The notes beneath the pieces are model-generated. The model was not told the origin of the DNA, searched no databases, and saw nothing but the letters and a program-made list of their open reading frames with translations. Made by a program: the position numbers and the translations under genes. A DNA stretch of 64,000 nt from Gemmobacter sp034519525 (GTDB lineage: Bacteria > Pseudomonadota > Alphaproteobacteria > Rhodobacterales > Rhodobacteraceae): the NCBI GenBank assembly GCA_034519525.1, contig JAXHOJ010000063.1:62001-126000 (forward strand), written 5' to 3'. Shown one piece after another: positions 54,913 to 63,980 of the stretch (its first letter is position 1; each line of letters begins with the position of its first letter).

Positions 54913-55989
54913 ATGTTTTACCGGGAAGCGGGGGATTTCAAGACCTCCTATGTGGATGACGGCCAGACCTTTCCGATCCGGTTCGACCGGATGCGCTATT
55001 ACGCGGTGCTGGTGGTGGGCTTCGGGATCATCCCGTTTGTCATCAATGATTACTGGGCCAATGCGGTGTTCGTGCCCTTTCTGATCTATGCGATTGCGGC
55101 GATCGGGCTGAACATCCTGACCGGCTATTGCGGGCAGGTGTCGCTGGGCACCGGCGGGTTCATGGCGGTGGGGGCCTATGCCTGCTACAAGCTGATGACC
55201 GGGTTCCCCGAGGTGCCGATCCTGATCCATGTGCTGCTGGCCGGGGGTGTGACCGCCGGGGTGGGCGTGCTGTTCGGCCTGCCCAGCCTGCGGATCAAGG
55301 GGTTCTATCTGGCGGTTGCCACGCTGGCCGCGCAGTTCTTTCTGGTCTGGCTGTTCAACAAGGTGCCGTGGTTTTACAACTATTCGGCCTCGGGGCAGAT
55401 CACCGCGCCGGAGCGCACGATGTTCGGCATTGCGGTGACGGGGGCGAATACGCCCGCCTGGGCCAAGTATCTGTTCTGTGCGGTGATCCTGTTCGCGCTG
55501 GCCTGGCTGGCCCGCAATCTGACGCGCGGGGCGGTGGGGCGCAAATGGATGGCGATCCGCGACATGGATATTGCCGCCGAGATCATCGGGGTGAACCCGC
55601 TGACCACCAAGCTGACGGCCTTTGCGGTGAGCAGTTTCTTCATCGGTGTGGCCGGTGCCCTGTTCTTTGCCGTCTATCTGGGGGCGGCCGAGGTGGGCGA
55701 GGCTTTCGGCATCCAGAAAAGCTTTCTGATCCTGTTCATGGTCATCATCGGCGGTCTGGGCAGCCTGTTCGGCAGCTTTGCCGGGGCGGCGTTTCTGGTG
55801 CTGCTGCCGGTGTTCCTGAAGAACGTGCTGGTCGAGGGCATGGGCTGGCCCACCGATCTGGCGGCGCATGTGGAGCTGATGATCGTGGGGGCACTGATCA
55901 TCGTGTTCCTGATCCTGGAGCCGCACGGGCTGGCCCAGCTGTGGCGCGTGGCGAAAGAAAAGCTGAGGCTTTGGCCCTTCCCGCATTGA
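54913..55989 (+). CDS. livM: Branched-chain amino acid-type ABC transporter permease
   Basis: 358 residues with about ten membrane helices: NAVFVPFLIYAIAAIGLNILTGYCGQVSLGTGGFMAVGAY and WMAIRDMDIAAEIIGVNPLTTKL (coupling loop) are LivM signatures. The N-terminus (FYREAGDFKTSYVDDGQTF) is cytoplasmic. A GGAGGGCAGG site precedes the ATG. Confidence 0.93.
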   Translation: MFYREAGDFKTSYVDDGQTFPIRFDRMRYYAVLVVGFGIIPFVINDYWANAVFVPFLIYAIAAIGLNILTGYCGQVSLGTGGFMAVGAYACYKLMTGFPEVPILIHVLLAGGVTAGVGVLFGLPSLRIKGFYLAVATLAAQFFLVWLFNKVPWFYNYSASGQITAPERTMFGIAVTGANTPAWAKYLFCAVILFALAWLARNLTRGAVGRKWMAIRDMDIAAEIIGVNPLTTKLTAFAVSSFFIGVAGALFFAVYLGAAEVGEAFGIQKSFLILFMVIIGGLGSLFGSFAGAAFLVLLPVFLKNVLVEGMGWPTDLAAHVELMIVGALIIVFLILEPHGLAQLWRVAKEKLRLWPFPH

Positions 55990-56063
55990 GGCGGGGCGGG
56001 TGCGAGATCGGACCCGGGGCGGGGAGGCCCGGGGTCATGGGTTCAAACGGGAGGAATGACAGA

Positions 56064-57353
56064 ATGAAAAAGACCTTCACCATGCTTGCAGCTGCGGCGA
56101 TTGCCGCAGCCGGGGCGGCGCCGGCACTGGCCGATCTGGTGGTGCCGAACCTGAGCTATCGCACCGGGCCTTTTGCGGCGGGCGGCATCCCCTATGCGGA
56201 CGGGTTCAACGATTACTTCACCCTGCTGAACGAGCGCGATGGCGGCATCGGCGGCGAAAAGGTGCAGGTGCCGGAATGTGAGACCGCCTATAACACCGAA
56301 AAGGGTGTGGAATGTTACGAGGCGACCAAGGGCACCGGCGCGCTGGTCTACAACCCCTTGTCGACCGGCATCACCTATCAGCTGATCCCCAAGGTTTCGG
56401 CCGATGGCATCACGCTTTACACCCCCGGTTATGGCCGCACCTCGGCGGCGAACGGCAAGGTCTTTGAATGGGTGTTCAACTATCCCGCGAACTATTGGGA
56501 TGGCGCCAGCGTGGCGGTGAAGCATCTGCTGGAGCAGAATGGCGGCAGCCTGGAAGGCAAGAAGATCGCGCTGCTGTATCACAATTCGGCCTATGGCAAG
56601 GAGCCGCTGCGCACGCTGCAGGAGCTTTCGAAGAAGCACGGCTTCACGCTGGCCGAACTGCCGATCGACAGCCCCGGCCAGGAGCAGAAAAGCCAATGGC
56701 TGCAGGTGCGCCGCGACAAGCCGGATTATGTGCTGTTCTGGGGCTGGGGCGTGATGAACTCGGTCGCCGTGCAGGAGGCCGCGAACATCCGGTTCCCGAT
56801 GGAGAATTTCATCGGCATCTGGTGGTCCGGGTCTGAAAATGACGTGGGGCCCGCAGGGGCTGGGGCCAATGGCTACAAGGCTCTGACCTTCAACGGCGTG
56901 GGTCAGGATTACCCGCTTTATGCCGATCTGCAGAAATATGTGGTGGATGCGGGCAAGGCGGCGGGCGCCGGCGATCAGGTGGGCACGGCGGTCTATTCGC
57001 GCGGCATGTATGCGGCGCTGGTGATTTCGGAGGCGATCCGCAAGGCGCAGGAAATCCACGGCACGGCCGCGGTGAATGCGGCGCAGGTGCGCGACGGGTT
57101 CGAACAGCTGGAGATCACCGAAGCGCGGATGGCCGAGCTGGGCCTGCCGAACTTTGGCCAGCCGATCACCGCCAGCTGTGCCGACCACGGCGGTGCCGGG
57201 GCGGCGATGATCCAGCAATGGGATGCGGAAGCCAAGAAATGGAACCTGCTGACCGGCTTCATCGAGCCGGACAAGGATGTGCTGGACCCGCTGGTGATGG
57301 AGGATTCTGCGGCCTTTGCCGCCGAGAACAAGATCGCCGAGCGCTGCAACTGA
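56064..57353 (+). CDS. livK: Branched-chain amino acid-type ABC transporter substrate-binding protein
   Basis: 429 residues: a Sec signal peptide (cleaved near ALA|DL), then a type I periplasmic-binding fold (YRTGPFAAGGIPYADGFNDYF; KIALLYHNSAYGKEPLRTLQEL; RDKPDYVLFWGWGVMN). It is longer than classical LivK (about 370) and aligns with the group found next to acyl-CoA ligase genes rather than with amino acid binders, so the ligand is probably not leucine. C60-type Cys pairs and a C-terminal Cys are present. Confidence 0.9.
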   Translation: MKKTFTMLAAAAIAAAGAAPALADLVVPNLSYRTGPFAAGGIPYADGFNDYFTLLNERDGGIGGEKVQVPECETAYNTEKGVECYEATKGTGALVYNPLSTGITYQLIPKVSADGITLYTPGYGRTSAANGKVFEWVFNYPANYWDGASVAVKHLLEQNGGSLEGKKIALLYHNSAYGKEPLRTLQELSKKHGFTLAELPIDSPGQEQKSQWLQVRRDKPDYVLFWGWGVMNSVAVQEAANIRFPMENFIGIWWSGSENDVGPAGAGANGYKALTFNGVGQDYPLYADLQKYVVDAGKAAGAGDQVGTAVYSRGMYAALVISEAIRKAQEIHGTAAVNAAQVRDGFEQLEITEARMAELGLPNFGQPITASCADHGGAGAAMIQQWDAEAKKWNLLTGFIEPDKDVLDPLVMEDSAAFAAENKIAERCN

Positions 57354-57376
57354 CCGACGCTGCACCTGACAGACGT

Positions 57377-57400
57377 GAAGGCCCCCGGGTGGGGGCCTTC
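57377..57400 (+). terminator. GC-rich hairpin between livK and livF
   Basis: GAAGGCCCCC pairs with GGGGGCCTTC around GGGT, 24 bases after the livK stop, then CTTCCC. It may partly end transcription after the highly needed binding-protein gene. Confidence 0.6.
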
Positions 57401-57425
57401 CTTCCCGAAGCCCGAGGCTTGAACC

Positions 57426-58250
57426 ATGCTTGATGCGACCCACACCCCCGAGACTTTGCTTGAGGTCAATAATATCGAGGTGATCTATAACCATGTGATC
57501 CTCGTGCTGAAGGGCGTGAGCCTGCATGTGCCGAAGGGCGGGATTACCGCGCTTCTGGGGGGCAATGGCGCGGGCAAGACCACGACGCTGAAGGCGGTAT
57601 CGAACCTGCTTCATTCGGAACGCGGCGCCGTCACCAAGGGGTCCATCCTGTATCGCGGCGACCGGGTGCAGGATCTGAACCCCGCCGAGCTGGTGAAGCG
57701 CGGCGTGATCCAGGTGATGGAGGGGCGGCACTGCTTTGAACATCTGACGGTGGAAGACAACCTGCTGACCGGCGCCTATACGCGCACCGATGGCAAGGGC
57801 GCCGTGGCCGCCGATCTGGAGATGGTCTACAACTATTTCCCGCGTCTGCGCGAGCGGCGCAAATCGCAGGCGGGCTATACCTCGGGTGGTGAGCAGCAGA
57901 TGGTCGCCATGGGCCGCGCGCTGATGTCGCGCCCGGAAATGATCCTGCTGGACGAGCCTTCGATGGGGCTGGCGCCGCAGCTGGTGGAACAGATCTTCGA
58001 GATCGTGAAGGCCGTCAATGCGGGCGAGGGCGTGACCTTCCTGCTGGCCGAACAGAACACCAATGTGGCGCTGCGCTATGCCCATACCGGCTATATCCTG
58101 GAATCGGGCCGGGTGGTGATGGAAGGCACGGCGCAGGAGCTGCGCGAAAACCCGGATGTGGCGGAATTCTATCTGGGCATGTCGGACAAGGGGCGGAAAT
58201 CCTTCCGCGATGTGCGCAGCTATCGCCGCCGCAAGCGGTGGCTGGCGTGA
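57426..58250 (+). CDS. livF: Branched-chain amino acid-type ABC transporter ATP-binding protein
   Basis: 274 residues with Walker A LLGGNGAGKTT, LivF-type loop (VIQVMEGRHCFEHLTVEDNL), signature SGGEQQM, Walker B MILLDEPSMGLAPQ and H-loop AEQNT. The C-terminal 25 residues are basic (GRKSFRDVRSYRRRKR). Fifth ABC gene of the operon. Confidence 0.93.
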   Translation: MLDATHTPETLLEVNNIEVIYNHVILVLKGVSLHVPKGGITALLGGNGAGKTTTLKAVSNLLHSERGAVTKGSILYRGDRVQDLNPAELVKRGVIQVMEGRHCFEHLTVEDNLLTGAYTRTDGKGAVAADLEMVYNYFPRLRERRKSQAGYTSGGEQQMVAMGRALMSRPEMILLDEPSMGLAPQLVEQIFEIVKAVNAGEGVTFLLAEQNTNVALRYAHTGYILESGRVVMEGTAQELRENPDVAEFYLGMSDKGRKSFRDVRSYRRRKRWLA

Positions 58251-58264
58251 GGGGGGATGGCGAT

Positions 58265-59479
58265 ATGGCATATTTCGACAGTCTGGAAACCCGATCCGCC
58301 GATCAGCGCGCCAGCGATCTGGCGCGCGATCTGCCCTGGCTGATCGCCCATGCCAAGACCACGCCGGCCATGGGCGTAAGCCTGGCCGGGGTGGAGGCTG
58401 CGGCCATCACCTCGGCCGAGGCGCTGGCCGGCCTGCCGGTGATCCGCAAGGCGGATCTGTCGGGGGCGCAGAAGCTGCATCCGCCGCTGGGTGGCTTTCT
58501 GCCTGCGGGCGGGGCGTTTGAACATGTGTTCCAATCGCCGGGGCCGATCTATGAAATCGGGCGGACGACGGCAGACTGGTGGCGCATGGGCCGGTTTCTG
58601 CATGCCTGCGGCGTGGGGCGCGGCGATATCGTGCAGAACTGTTTCGGCTATCACCTGACGCCCGCCGGCATGATCTTTGAATCCGGCGCGCGGGCGGTGG
58701 GGGCGGCTGTGCTGCCTGCGGGCACCGGGCAGACCGATCTGCAGGTGCGCGCGGCGGTGGATGTGGGCAGCACGGCCTATGCCGGAACGCCGGATTATCT
58801 GAAGATCATTCTGGATCGCGCCGATGAGCTGGGCGAGCGGCTGCGCATCACCCGCGCGGCGGTGGGTGGCGGCGCGCTGTTCCCCAGCCTGCGCCGCGAA
58901 TATGCGGATCGCGGCATCCTGACGCTGCAATGCTACGCCACCGCCGATCTGGGCAATATCGCCTATGAATCCGAGGCGATGGAGGGGATGATCCTCGACG
59001 AGGGCGTGGTGGTGGAAATCGTGCGCCCGGGCACCGGCGATCCGGTGCCGATGGGCGAGGTGGGCGAAGTGGTGGTGACCACGCTGAACCGCGATTACCC
59101 GCTGGTGCGCTTTGCCACCGGCGATCTGTCGGCGTTGATGCCCGGCGTTTCGCCCTGCGGCCGCACCAATCTGCGCATCCGGGGCTGGATGGGCCGGGCG
59201 GATCAGACGACCAAGATCAAGGGCATGTTCGTGCGCCCCGAACAGGTGGCCGAATTTGTGGCCCGGCATGAGGAGGTGGCGCGCGCCCGCGTCATCGCCA
59301 CCCGGGATGGCGAGATGGATGCGATGACGGTGCAGGTGGAAAGCCGCGCCAGCAACCCCGCGCTTTACGAAGGTTCGGTGCTGGAAGTGCTGAAGCTGCG
59401 GGGCCGGGTGGAAATCGTGACCCCGGGCAGCCTGCCCAATGATGGCAAGGTGATCGAGGACCGCCGCAGCTATGGCTGA
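58265..59479 (+). CDS. Phenylacetate-CoA ligase-like adenylate-forming enzyme
   Basis: 404 residues from the ATG 58265 with AGGGGGG upstream. Phenylacetate-CoA ligase-family layout: PVIRKADLSG near the N-terminus, AGTPDYLKIIL, CYATADLGNIAYE, TTLNRDYPLVRFATGDLS and the C-terminal FVRPEQV hinge. The family P-loop S/T-S-G-T segment is reduced. It probably makes a CoA thioester of an aromatic or other acid brought in by the ABC transporter; a second ligase (acs) opens the operon. Exact substrate unknown. Confidence 0.86.
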   Translation: MAYFDSLETRSADQRASDLARDLPWLIAHAKTTPAMGVSLAGVEAAAITSAEALAGLPVIRKADLSGAQKLHPPLGGFLPAGGAFEHVFQSPGPIYEIGRTTADWWRMGRFLHACGVGRGDIVQNCFGYHLTPAGMIFESGARAVGAAVLPAGTGQTDLQVRAAVDVGSTAYAGTPDYLKIILDRADELGERLRITRAAVGGGALFPSLRREYADRGILTLQCYATADLGNIAYESEAMEGMILDEGVVVEIVRPGTGDPVPMGEVGEVVVTTLNRDYPLVRFATGDLSALMPGVSPCGRTNLRIRGWMGRADQTTKIKGMFVRPEQVAEFVARHEEVARARVIATRDGEMDAMTVQVESRASNPALYEGSVLEVLKLRGRVEIVTPGSLPNDGKVIEDRRSYG

Positions 59480-59483
59480 GGCA

Positions 59484-59537
59484 CATGGGGCGGAATGTCG
59501 CAGAATCTGCTGGATTGCTGCGACATTCTGCCCCATG
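59484..59537. repeat. Long 20-base inverted repeat with 14-base loop
   Basis: Arm 59484-59503 (CATGGGGCGGAATGTCGCAG) pairs with 59518-59537 over 20 bases with a single G-T wobble. It directly follows the ligase stop and ends the operon. There is no T run after it. It may terminate transcription or stabilise the 3' end, and it overlaps no clear gene. Confidence 0.6.
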
Positions 59538-59572
59538 CTCCGGGCCGCACGCGCGGTTTTGGGAGGAACCTC

Positions 59573-59770
59573 ATGAGCAAACTTGCAGCCCTTGTCTGTG
59601 TCATCAGCTGGTCCGGCTTCTGGGCCTTTGGCTATCTGGCGTTTTCGGCGGATCGGGCCGAGACCGGGCAGATGATGATTGCCACGCTGCTGGCGGGGCT
59701 TGGCTTCTTCACCGGCATGGTGGCCTGGCTGCGCCTGGCGCGTGATCCGCGCCTGCCGCTGCGGGCCTGA
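59573..59770 (+). CDS. Small two-helix membrane protein, 65 aa
   Basis: MSKLAALVCVISWSGFWAFGYLAFSAD forms one membrane helix and MMIATLLAGLGFFTGMVAWLRLA the second, with a short basic tail (RDPRLPLRA). The GGGAGG site 5 bases before the ATG supports it. It has no recognised family. It lies between the ligase operon and the convergent slt gene. Confidence 0.6.
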   Translation: MSKLAALVCVISWSGFWAFGYLAFSADRAETGQMMIATLLAGLGFFTGMVAWLRLARDPRLPLRA

Positions 59771-59820
59771 CGCTTTTCTTCTGCGCGCCCCTCGGGAACC
59801 TGCGCTGCTCTGGCTGCGGA

Positions 59821-59952
59821 TGCCTCCGGCGGGAGTATTTGCAAAGGAGCAATATGCAGAAGGTCGAGAGGTAAGGGAAAACGGCGCGCCGTTTTGCCAT
59901 CACCTTGATCCGCCTGTGCATTGCTCCTTCCCAAATACTCCCGCCGGAGGCG
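59821..59952. repeat. Facing GAGTATTTG/AAGGAGCAAT element pair around a palindrome
   Basis: The left arm (59821-59853, TGCCTCCGGCGGGAGTATTT then GCAAAGGAGCAAT) and the right arm (59920-59952) are complementary apart from two bases. Inside the loop lies the perfect 18-base palindrome AAAACGGCGCGCCGTTTT at 59878-59895. It fills the gap between the small membrane protein and the end of slt and could end transcription from both sides. Confidence 0.65.
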
Positions 59953-59985
59953 TCTGTCCTGTCCATTCCGCGCCTGCGCCGGGGA

Positions 59986-61920
59986 TCAGCCTTTCAGCTC
60001 TGCCGTCAGCCGGACCGGGCCGGGGCTGCCGCGCAGCTTGGCCCGGTAGATGGTGAGCGATTCAGAGACCCGCATCACATAGGTGCGGGTTTCGGCAAAG
60101 GGGATCATCTCGACCCAATCCACCACATCGACATCCGGGCGGCGGGGATCGCCGAATTCGGTGATCCAGCGGCGCGGGCGGCCGGGGCCTGCGTTATAGC
60201 CCGAAGCCACCAGCGCGACGGAGGGGCCGAATTCCTGCACCAGCGCCGCCAGATAGGCGGTGCCGAGGCGGGCGTTATAGGCCGGATCGGTGGTCAGCCG
60301 GGCGGGATCAAAAGCCTCGCCCCGGTCGGCGGCCATGCGGCGGGCGGTTTCGGGCATCAGCTGCATCAGGCCACGCGCGCCGGCCGGGCTGCGCGCCGCC
60401 ACGTCGAATTCGGATTCGCGGCGCGAAATGGCCAGGGCCAGCGGGCGGGACACCGACAGCCCCTGATCCGGCACCAGCGGGGTTTGCGGGAAATAGGCAT
60501 CGGGCAGGATGATGCCGCGTTCGGCGCCCTGTTTGCCCAGCAGCACCGCGATATGCGGTTCGTGGATCTGTAGCGCAAGGGCGGCGAGGCTGGCCAGATC
60601 GGCGGCAGAGAGTGATTCTGCCAGATGCAGGATGAAGCGTTTGCCCTGCACCCGGTCGCCTGCCTTCAGCAGCAGAAGCGCGGCCTCCAGCACCGAGGAT
60701 TGCGCGAAGGGGCGGCTGCGCCAATCGGGGGCGGCCAGCGGGGCCAGCAGGCTGGCCTGCAGTGGCAGGCCAAGCCGTTCGGCGGCCAGCTGGCCGTAAT
60801 AGGCGGTCTGGTGTTCGGCGGCGCGGCGGTAGGTGGCATCGGCCTGCGGGTCGCCCATCGCCTCCAGCGCGCGGCCCTGCCAGTAATAGGCGCGGCTGAG
60901 CGAGATCGGGGTGGAGACGTTGTCTTCGAGATGGCGGAAGTGGCGATAGGCGGTTTCGGGATCATTCAGGCGGCGCAGCGCGATGAAGCCTGCCAGAAAT
61001 TCCAGATCCGCATAATCGCCCCCCGTGGTCAGGCTGTGGCGCGCGGCGATGCGATAGGCCTGCCGGGCATCGCCATCGCGCAGCAGCTGGCGGGCCAGCT
61101 GTGCCCGGCGTTTCGCCCAGGCTTCGGGGCTGCCCAGCAGGGCAGCGGTTTCGGAATGGGCCAGCATCAGTTCGGTGGCGCCGGGCCAGAGATCGCGCCA
61201 GATGCGCCAATCCATCCGGGCATGGGCCAGCAGCGGATGCTGTGCCAGTGCGGCAGGCACGGCATCGACCAGCCGGGTGACGCCTTCGGCGCGATCGAGC
61301 AGCGCGATGCGGGCCCGGGCAAGGGCGGCCCAATCGCCAGAGACACGGGGCAGCATCCGTTCCGCCTCACGCGTGCGGCCCTGCCACAGCAGGCGTGACA
61401 GGCGGTCTGCGTGCAGATCGGTGAGGCCGGGGTAAAGCTGGAACAGCTGGCGTTCGTCTTCGGCGGAGAAGGACAGATCCACCCAGGCGCGGCGGGCCTC
61501 TGCCTCGGCTTCGGGGCCGCGGCCCTGGGCGAGCAGGGCGCGGATCACCGCAAGGCTGCCTGCGCCGGTCTGTGGCAGGTTCTGGCCGAAATAGGCCAGA
61601 ACGCGGCCAGGATCGCTGGCGCGGGCGACCGCGGTTTCGCCTTTTTCGTGCAGCAGCGGCAGCCCGGGCCAATCGGGACGGCGGGCCAGAAAATCCTCGT
61701 ATTCGGTCAGCGTGCCGGTGCCTGCGCGCAGGCGCTGCCACTGGATGATATCCTGGCCGACGGCACTGCTGCTGCGGGCCTGCTGCAGCGCAGCCTCCCA
61801 GTTGCCGCGCCCGGATTCGTTCAGCGCAAGGCGCAGGCTGGCTGCGGCCTCGGTCTGGGCGGTGGCGGGCAGCGGGGCGAGGGCCAGAAGGGCCAGCGAA
61901 AGGGCGCGGAGGATCTGCAT
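59986..61920 (-). CDS. slt: Soluble lytic murein transglycosylase
   Basis: A 644-residue periplasmic enzyme cleaving peptidoglycan glycan strands. A Sec signal peptide (LLALAPLPATA) leads to a large alpha-superhelical U/L domain (about 30-450), then the catalytic SLT domain with E in SRRESEFDVAARSPAGARGLMQL and VASGYNAGPGRPRRW. Similar in layout to E. coli Slt70. The start is followed upstream by the divergent dapA gene. Confidence 0.94.
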   Translation of the reverse strand: MQILRALSLALLALAPLPATAQTEAAASLRLALNESGRGNWEAALQQARSSSAVGQDIIQWQRLRAGTGTLTEYEDFLARRPDWPGLPLLHEKGETAVARASDPGRVLAYFGQNLPQTGAGSLAVIRALLAQGRGPEAEAEARRAWVDLSFSAEDERQLFQLYPGLTDLHADRLSRLLWQGRTREAERMLPRVSGDWAALARARIALLDRAEGVTRLVDAVPAALAQHPLLAHARMDWRIWRDLWPGATELMLAHSETAALLGSPEAWAKRRAQLARQLLRDGDARQAYRIAARHSLTTGGDYADLEFLAGFIALRRLNDPETAYRHFRHLEDNVSTPISLSRAYYWQGRALEAMGDPQADATYRRAAEHQTAYYGQLAAERLGLPLQASLLAPLAAPDWRSRPFAQSSVLEAALLLLKAGDRVQGKRFILHLAESLSAADLASLAALALQIHEPHIAVLLGKQGAERGIILPDAYFPQTPLVPDQGLSVSRPLALAISRRESEFDVAARSPAGARGLMQLMPETARRMAADRGEAFDPARLTTDPAYNARLGTAYLAALVQEFGPSVALVASGYNAGPGRPRRWITEFGDPRRPDVDVVDWVEMIPFAETRTYVMRVSESLTIYRAKLRGSPGPVRLTAELKG

Positions 61921-62075
61921 GGCGGCAGGGTGCCGGAATGACGCGGCGCTGGCAACTCACATCCCGGACAGCATGGGCGGAACAGCATGGCAGAACTTGG
62001 CAATCCGTTGCGCGGCGGGTAGAGAGGCCGGGATATCATCGGGCGAGTCTGCCCCAGCAAGTGGAGATGCGTGTC

Positions 62076-62948
62076 ATGTTCAAAGGGTCCATGCCTGCCC
62101 TTGTCACGCCGTTCAAGAACGGCGCTGTGGATGTGGATACGCTCAAGAAGCTGGTGGAATGGCATATTGCCGAGGGCAGCCATGCCATCGTGCCGGTGGG
62201 CACCACGGGCGAAAGCCCGACGCTGAGCCATGAAGAGCATGGTCAGGTGATCGAGATCGTGGTGCAGACCGTGGCGGGCCGGGTTCCGGTGATTGCCGGG
62301 GCCGGATCGAATGCGACCGCCGAAGGGATCGGGCTGATCCGCCATGCCGAAGCCGTGGGCGCCGATGCGGCGCTGGTGGTGACGCCCTATTACAACAAGC
62401 CGACGCAGGCGGGCATGATCGCGCATTACACTGCGCTGCATGATGCCAGCAGCCTGCCGATCATCATCTACAATATCCCCGGCCGGTCGGTGGTGGACAT
62501 GATGCCCGAAACCATGGGCCAGCTTGCCAAGCTGCCGCGCATCGTGGGGGTGAAGGATGCCACCGGCAAGATCGAGCGGGTGTCGATGCAGCGCGCCAGC
62601 TGCGGTGCCGATTTCATCCAGCTGTCGGGCGAGGATGCGACGGCGCTGGGATTCAATGCGCATGGCGGCGTGGGCTGCATTTCGGTGACGGCCAATGTGG
62701 CGCCGCGCCTGTGTGCCGAATTCCAGGAGGCCACGCTGCGCGGCGATTATGCAGCGGCGCTGGAGTATCAGGACCGTCTGATGCCGCTGCATGAGGCGAT
62801 CTTCATCGAACCCGGTCTGGTGGGGGCGAAATACGGCCTGTCGCTCTTGGGCATGTGTTCCGAAGAAGTGCGGCTGCCGCTGGTCGGGCTGACTGATGGC
62901 ACCAAGGCAAAAATCCGCGCGGCCATGGAACATGCCGGGCTGATCTGA
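62076..62948 (+). CDS. dapA: 4-hydroxy-tetrahydrodipicolinate synthase
   Basis: Condenses pyruvate with aspartate semialdehyde, the first step to lysine and diaminopimelate. 290 residues from the ATG 62076 (MFKGSMPALVTPF), with GTGGAG upstream; an ATG nine bases earlier is also in frame. PVGTTGESPTLSHEEH, the Tyr of VVTPYYNKPTQAG and the Schiff-base lysine in GVKDATGKIERV are present. Confidence 0.96.
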   Translation: MFKGSMPALVTPFKNGAVDVDTLKKLVEWHIAEGSHAIVPVGTTGESPTLSHEEHGQVIEIVVQTVAGRVPVIAGAGSNATAEGIGLIRHAEAVGADAALVVTPYYNKPTQAGMIAHYTALHDASSLPIIIYNIPGRSVVDMMPETMGQLAKLPRIVGVKDATGKIERVSMQRASCGADFIQLSGEDATALGFNAHGGVGCISVTANVAPRLCAEFQEATLRGDYAAALEYQDRLMPLHEAIFIEPGLVGAKYGLSLLGMCSEEVRLPLVGLTDGTKAKIRAAMEHAGLI

Positions 62949-62965
62949 GCGCGGGGTGGCCAGCG

Positions 62966-63019
62966 CCGGGGGCTTTGCGCCCCCGGACCCCCGCAGGATA
63001 TTTGGGCCAAGATAAAGGG
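62966..63019 (+). repeat. Intergenic hairpin/GGATATTT/CCAAGATAAAG element after dapA
   Basis: CCGGGGGC-TTTGC-GCCCCCGG hairpin, then ACCCCCGCAGGATATTTGGG and CCAAGATAAAGGGG. The layout is the same as at 12633 and 54841. It lies between dapA and the EamA gene. Confidence 0.6.
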
Positions 63020-63075
63020 GCGCGGGCGATCCGGGTCCTTTTTCATGGGGCCCCGTTTTTCTGCCGGAGGATGCG

Positions 63076-63945
63076 ATGAGCGACAATCTGCGCGGAAGTC
63101 TGTTCATGGTTCTGGCCATGCTGGGCTTTGCCATCGAGGACATGTTGCTGAAGCGGGTGGCGGCGGGCGGGATGCCGGTCGGCCAGATCCTGATCCTGTT
63201 CGGCACGGGCGGCACGCTGCTGTTTGCCGCGCTGACCCGGGCGCAGGGGCAGGCGCTGTGGCATCCGGCAGTGGCCAGCCCCCGGATGCTGCTGAAGGCC
63301 GGGTTCGAGGTGCTGGGGCGGCTGTTCTACACGCTGGCCATTGCCTTTACCGCGCTGTCGAGCGCCAGCGCCATTCTGCAGGCCACGCCGCTGGTGGTGG
63401 TGGCGGGTGCTGCGCTGATCTTTGGCGAGCGGGTGGGCTGGCGGCGCTGGACGGCGATTGCCATCGGGCTGGCCGGGGTGCTGGTGATCCTGCGGCCGGG
63501 GCTGGAGGGGTTCACCCTGTCATCGCTGCTGGCGGTGGCCGGGCTGATCGGCTTTGCCGGGCGCGATCTGGCGACGCGGGCCGCGCCCAAGGTGCTGAGC
63601 AATTTCCAGCTGGGGATCTATGGCTTTGCCGCCATGGTGCCGACCGGGGCGGGGCTGCTGCTGTGGCAGGGCGGGGCGGTGGCGCCCTCGGCGGCAGATG
63701 GGGTGCAGCTGGGGCTGGCGGTCATGGTGGGGGTTTTTGCCTATTGGGCGCTGACCGTGGCGATGCGCAGCGGCGAGGTGAGCGTGGTGACGCCCTTCCG
63801 CTATACAAGGCTGGTGTTTGCGCTGGTGCTGGGCGTGCTGGTCTTTGGTGAACGCCCCGATACGCTGACCTATATCGGATCGGCCATCGTGGTGCTGGCG
63901 GGGATCTATACGCTGCTGCGCACGCGGCGCGTGGCGCAGCCCTAG
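63076..63945 (+). CDS. EamA/DMT-family transporter
   Basis: 289 residues with ten predicted membrane helices. GSLFMVLAMLGFAIEDMLLKRVAAGG (first helix) and FGERVGWRRWTAIAIGLAGVLVILRPG are typical. Fourth EamA protein in the window. The ribosome site is GGAGG. Substrate unknown. Confidence 0.87.
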   Translation: MSDNLRGSLFMVLAMLGFAIEDMLLKRVAAGGMPVGQILILFGTGGTLLFAALTRAQGQALWHPAVASPRMLLKAGFEVLGRLFYTLAIAFTALSSASAILQATPLVVVAGAALIFGERVGWRRWTAIAIGLAGVLVILRPGLEGFTLSSLLAVAGLIGFAGRDLATRAAPKVLSNFQLGIYGFAAMVPTGAGLLLWQGGAVAPSAADGVQLGLAVMVGVFAYWALTVAMRSGEVSVVTPFRYTRLVFALVLGVLVFGERPDTLTYIGSAIVVLAGIYTLLRTRRVAQP

Positions 63946-63980
63946 ACTTTTTACCAAGGCTCGCCTATCTCGGGGCGATC

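Noticed and set aside
56043..58271. 742-residue minus-strand open frame over livK-livF
   Set aside because: Antisense to two conserved transporter genes; no recognisable motif.
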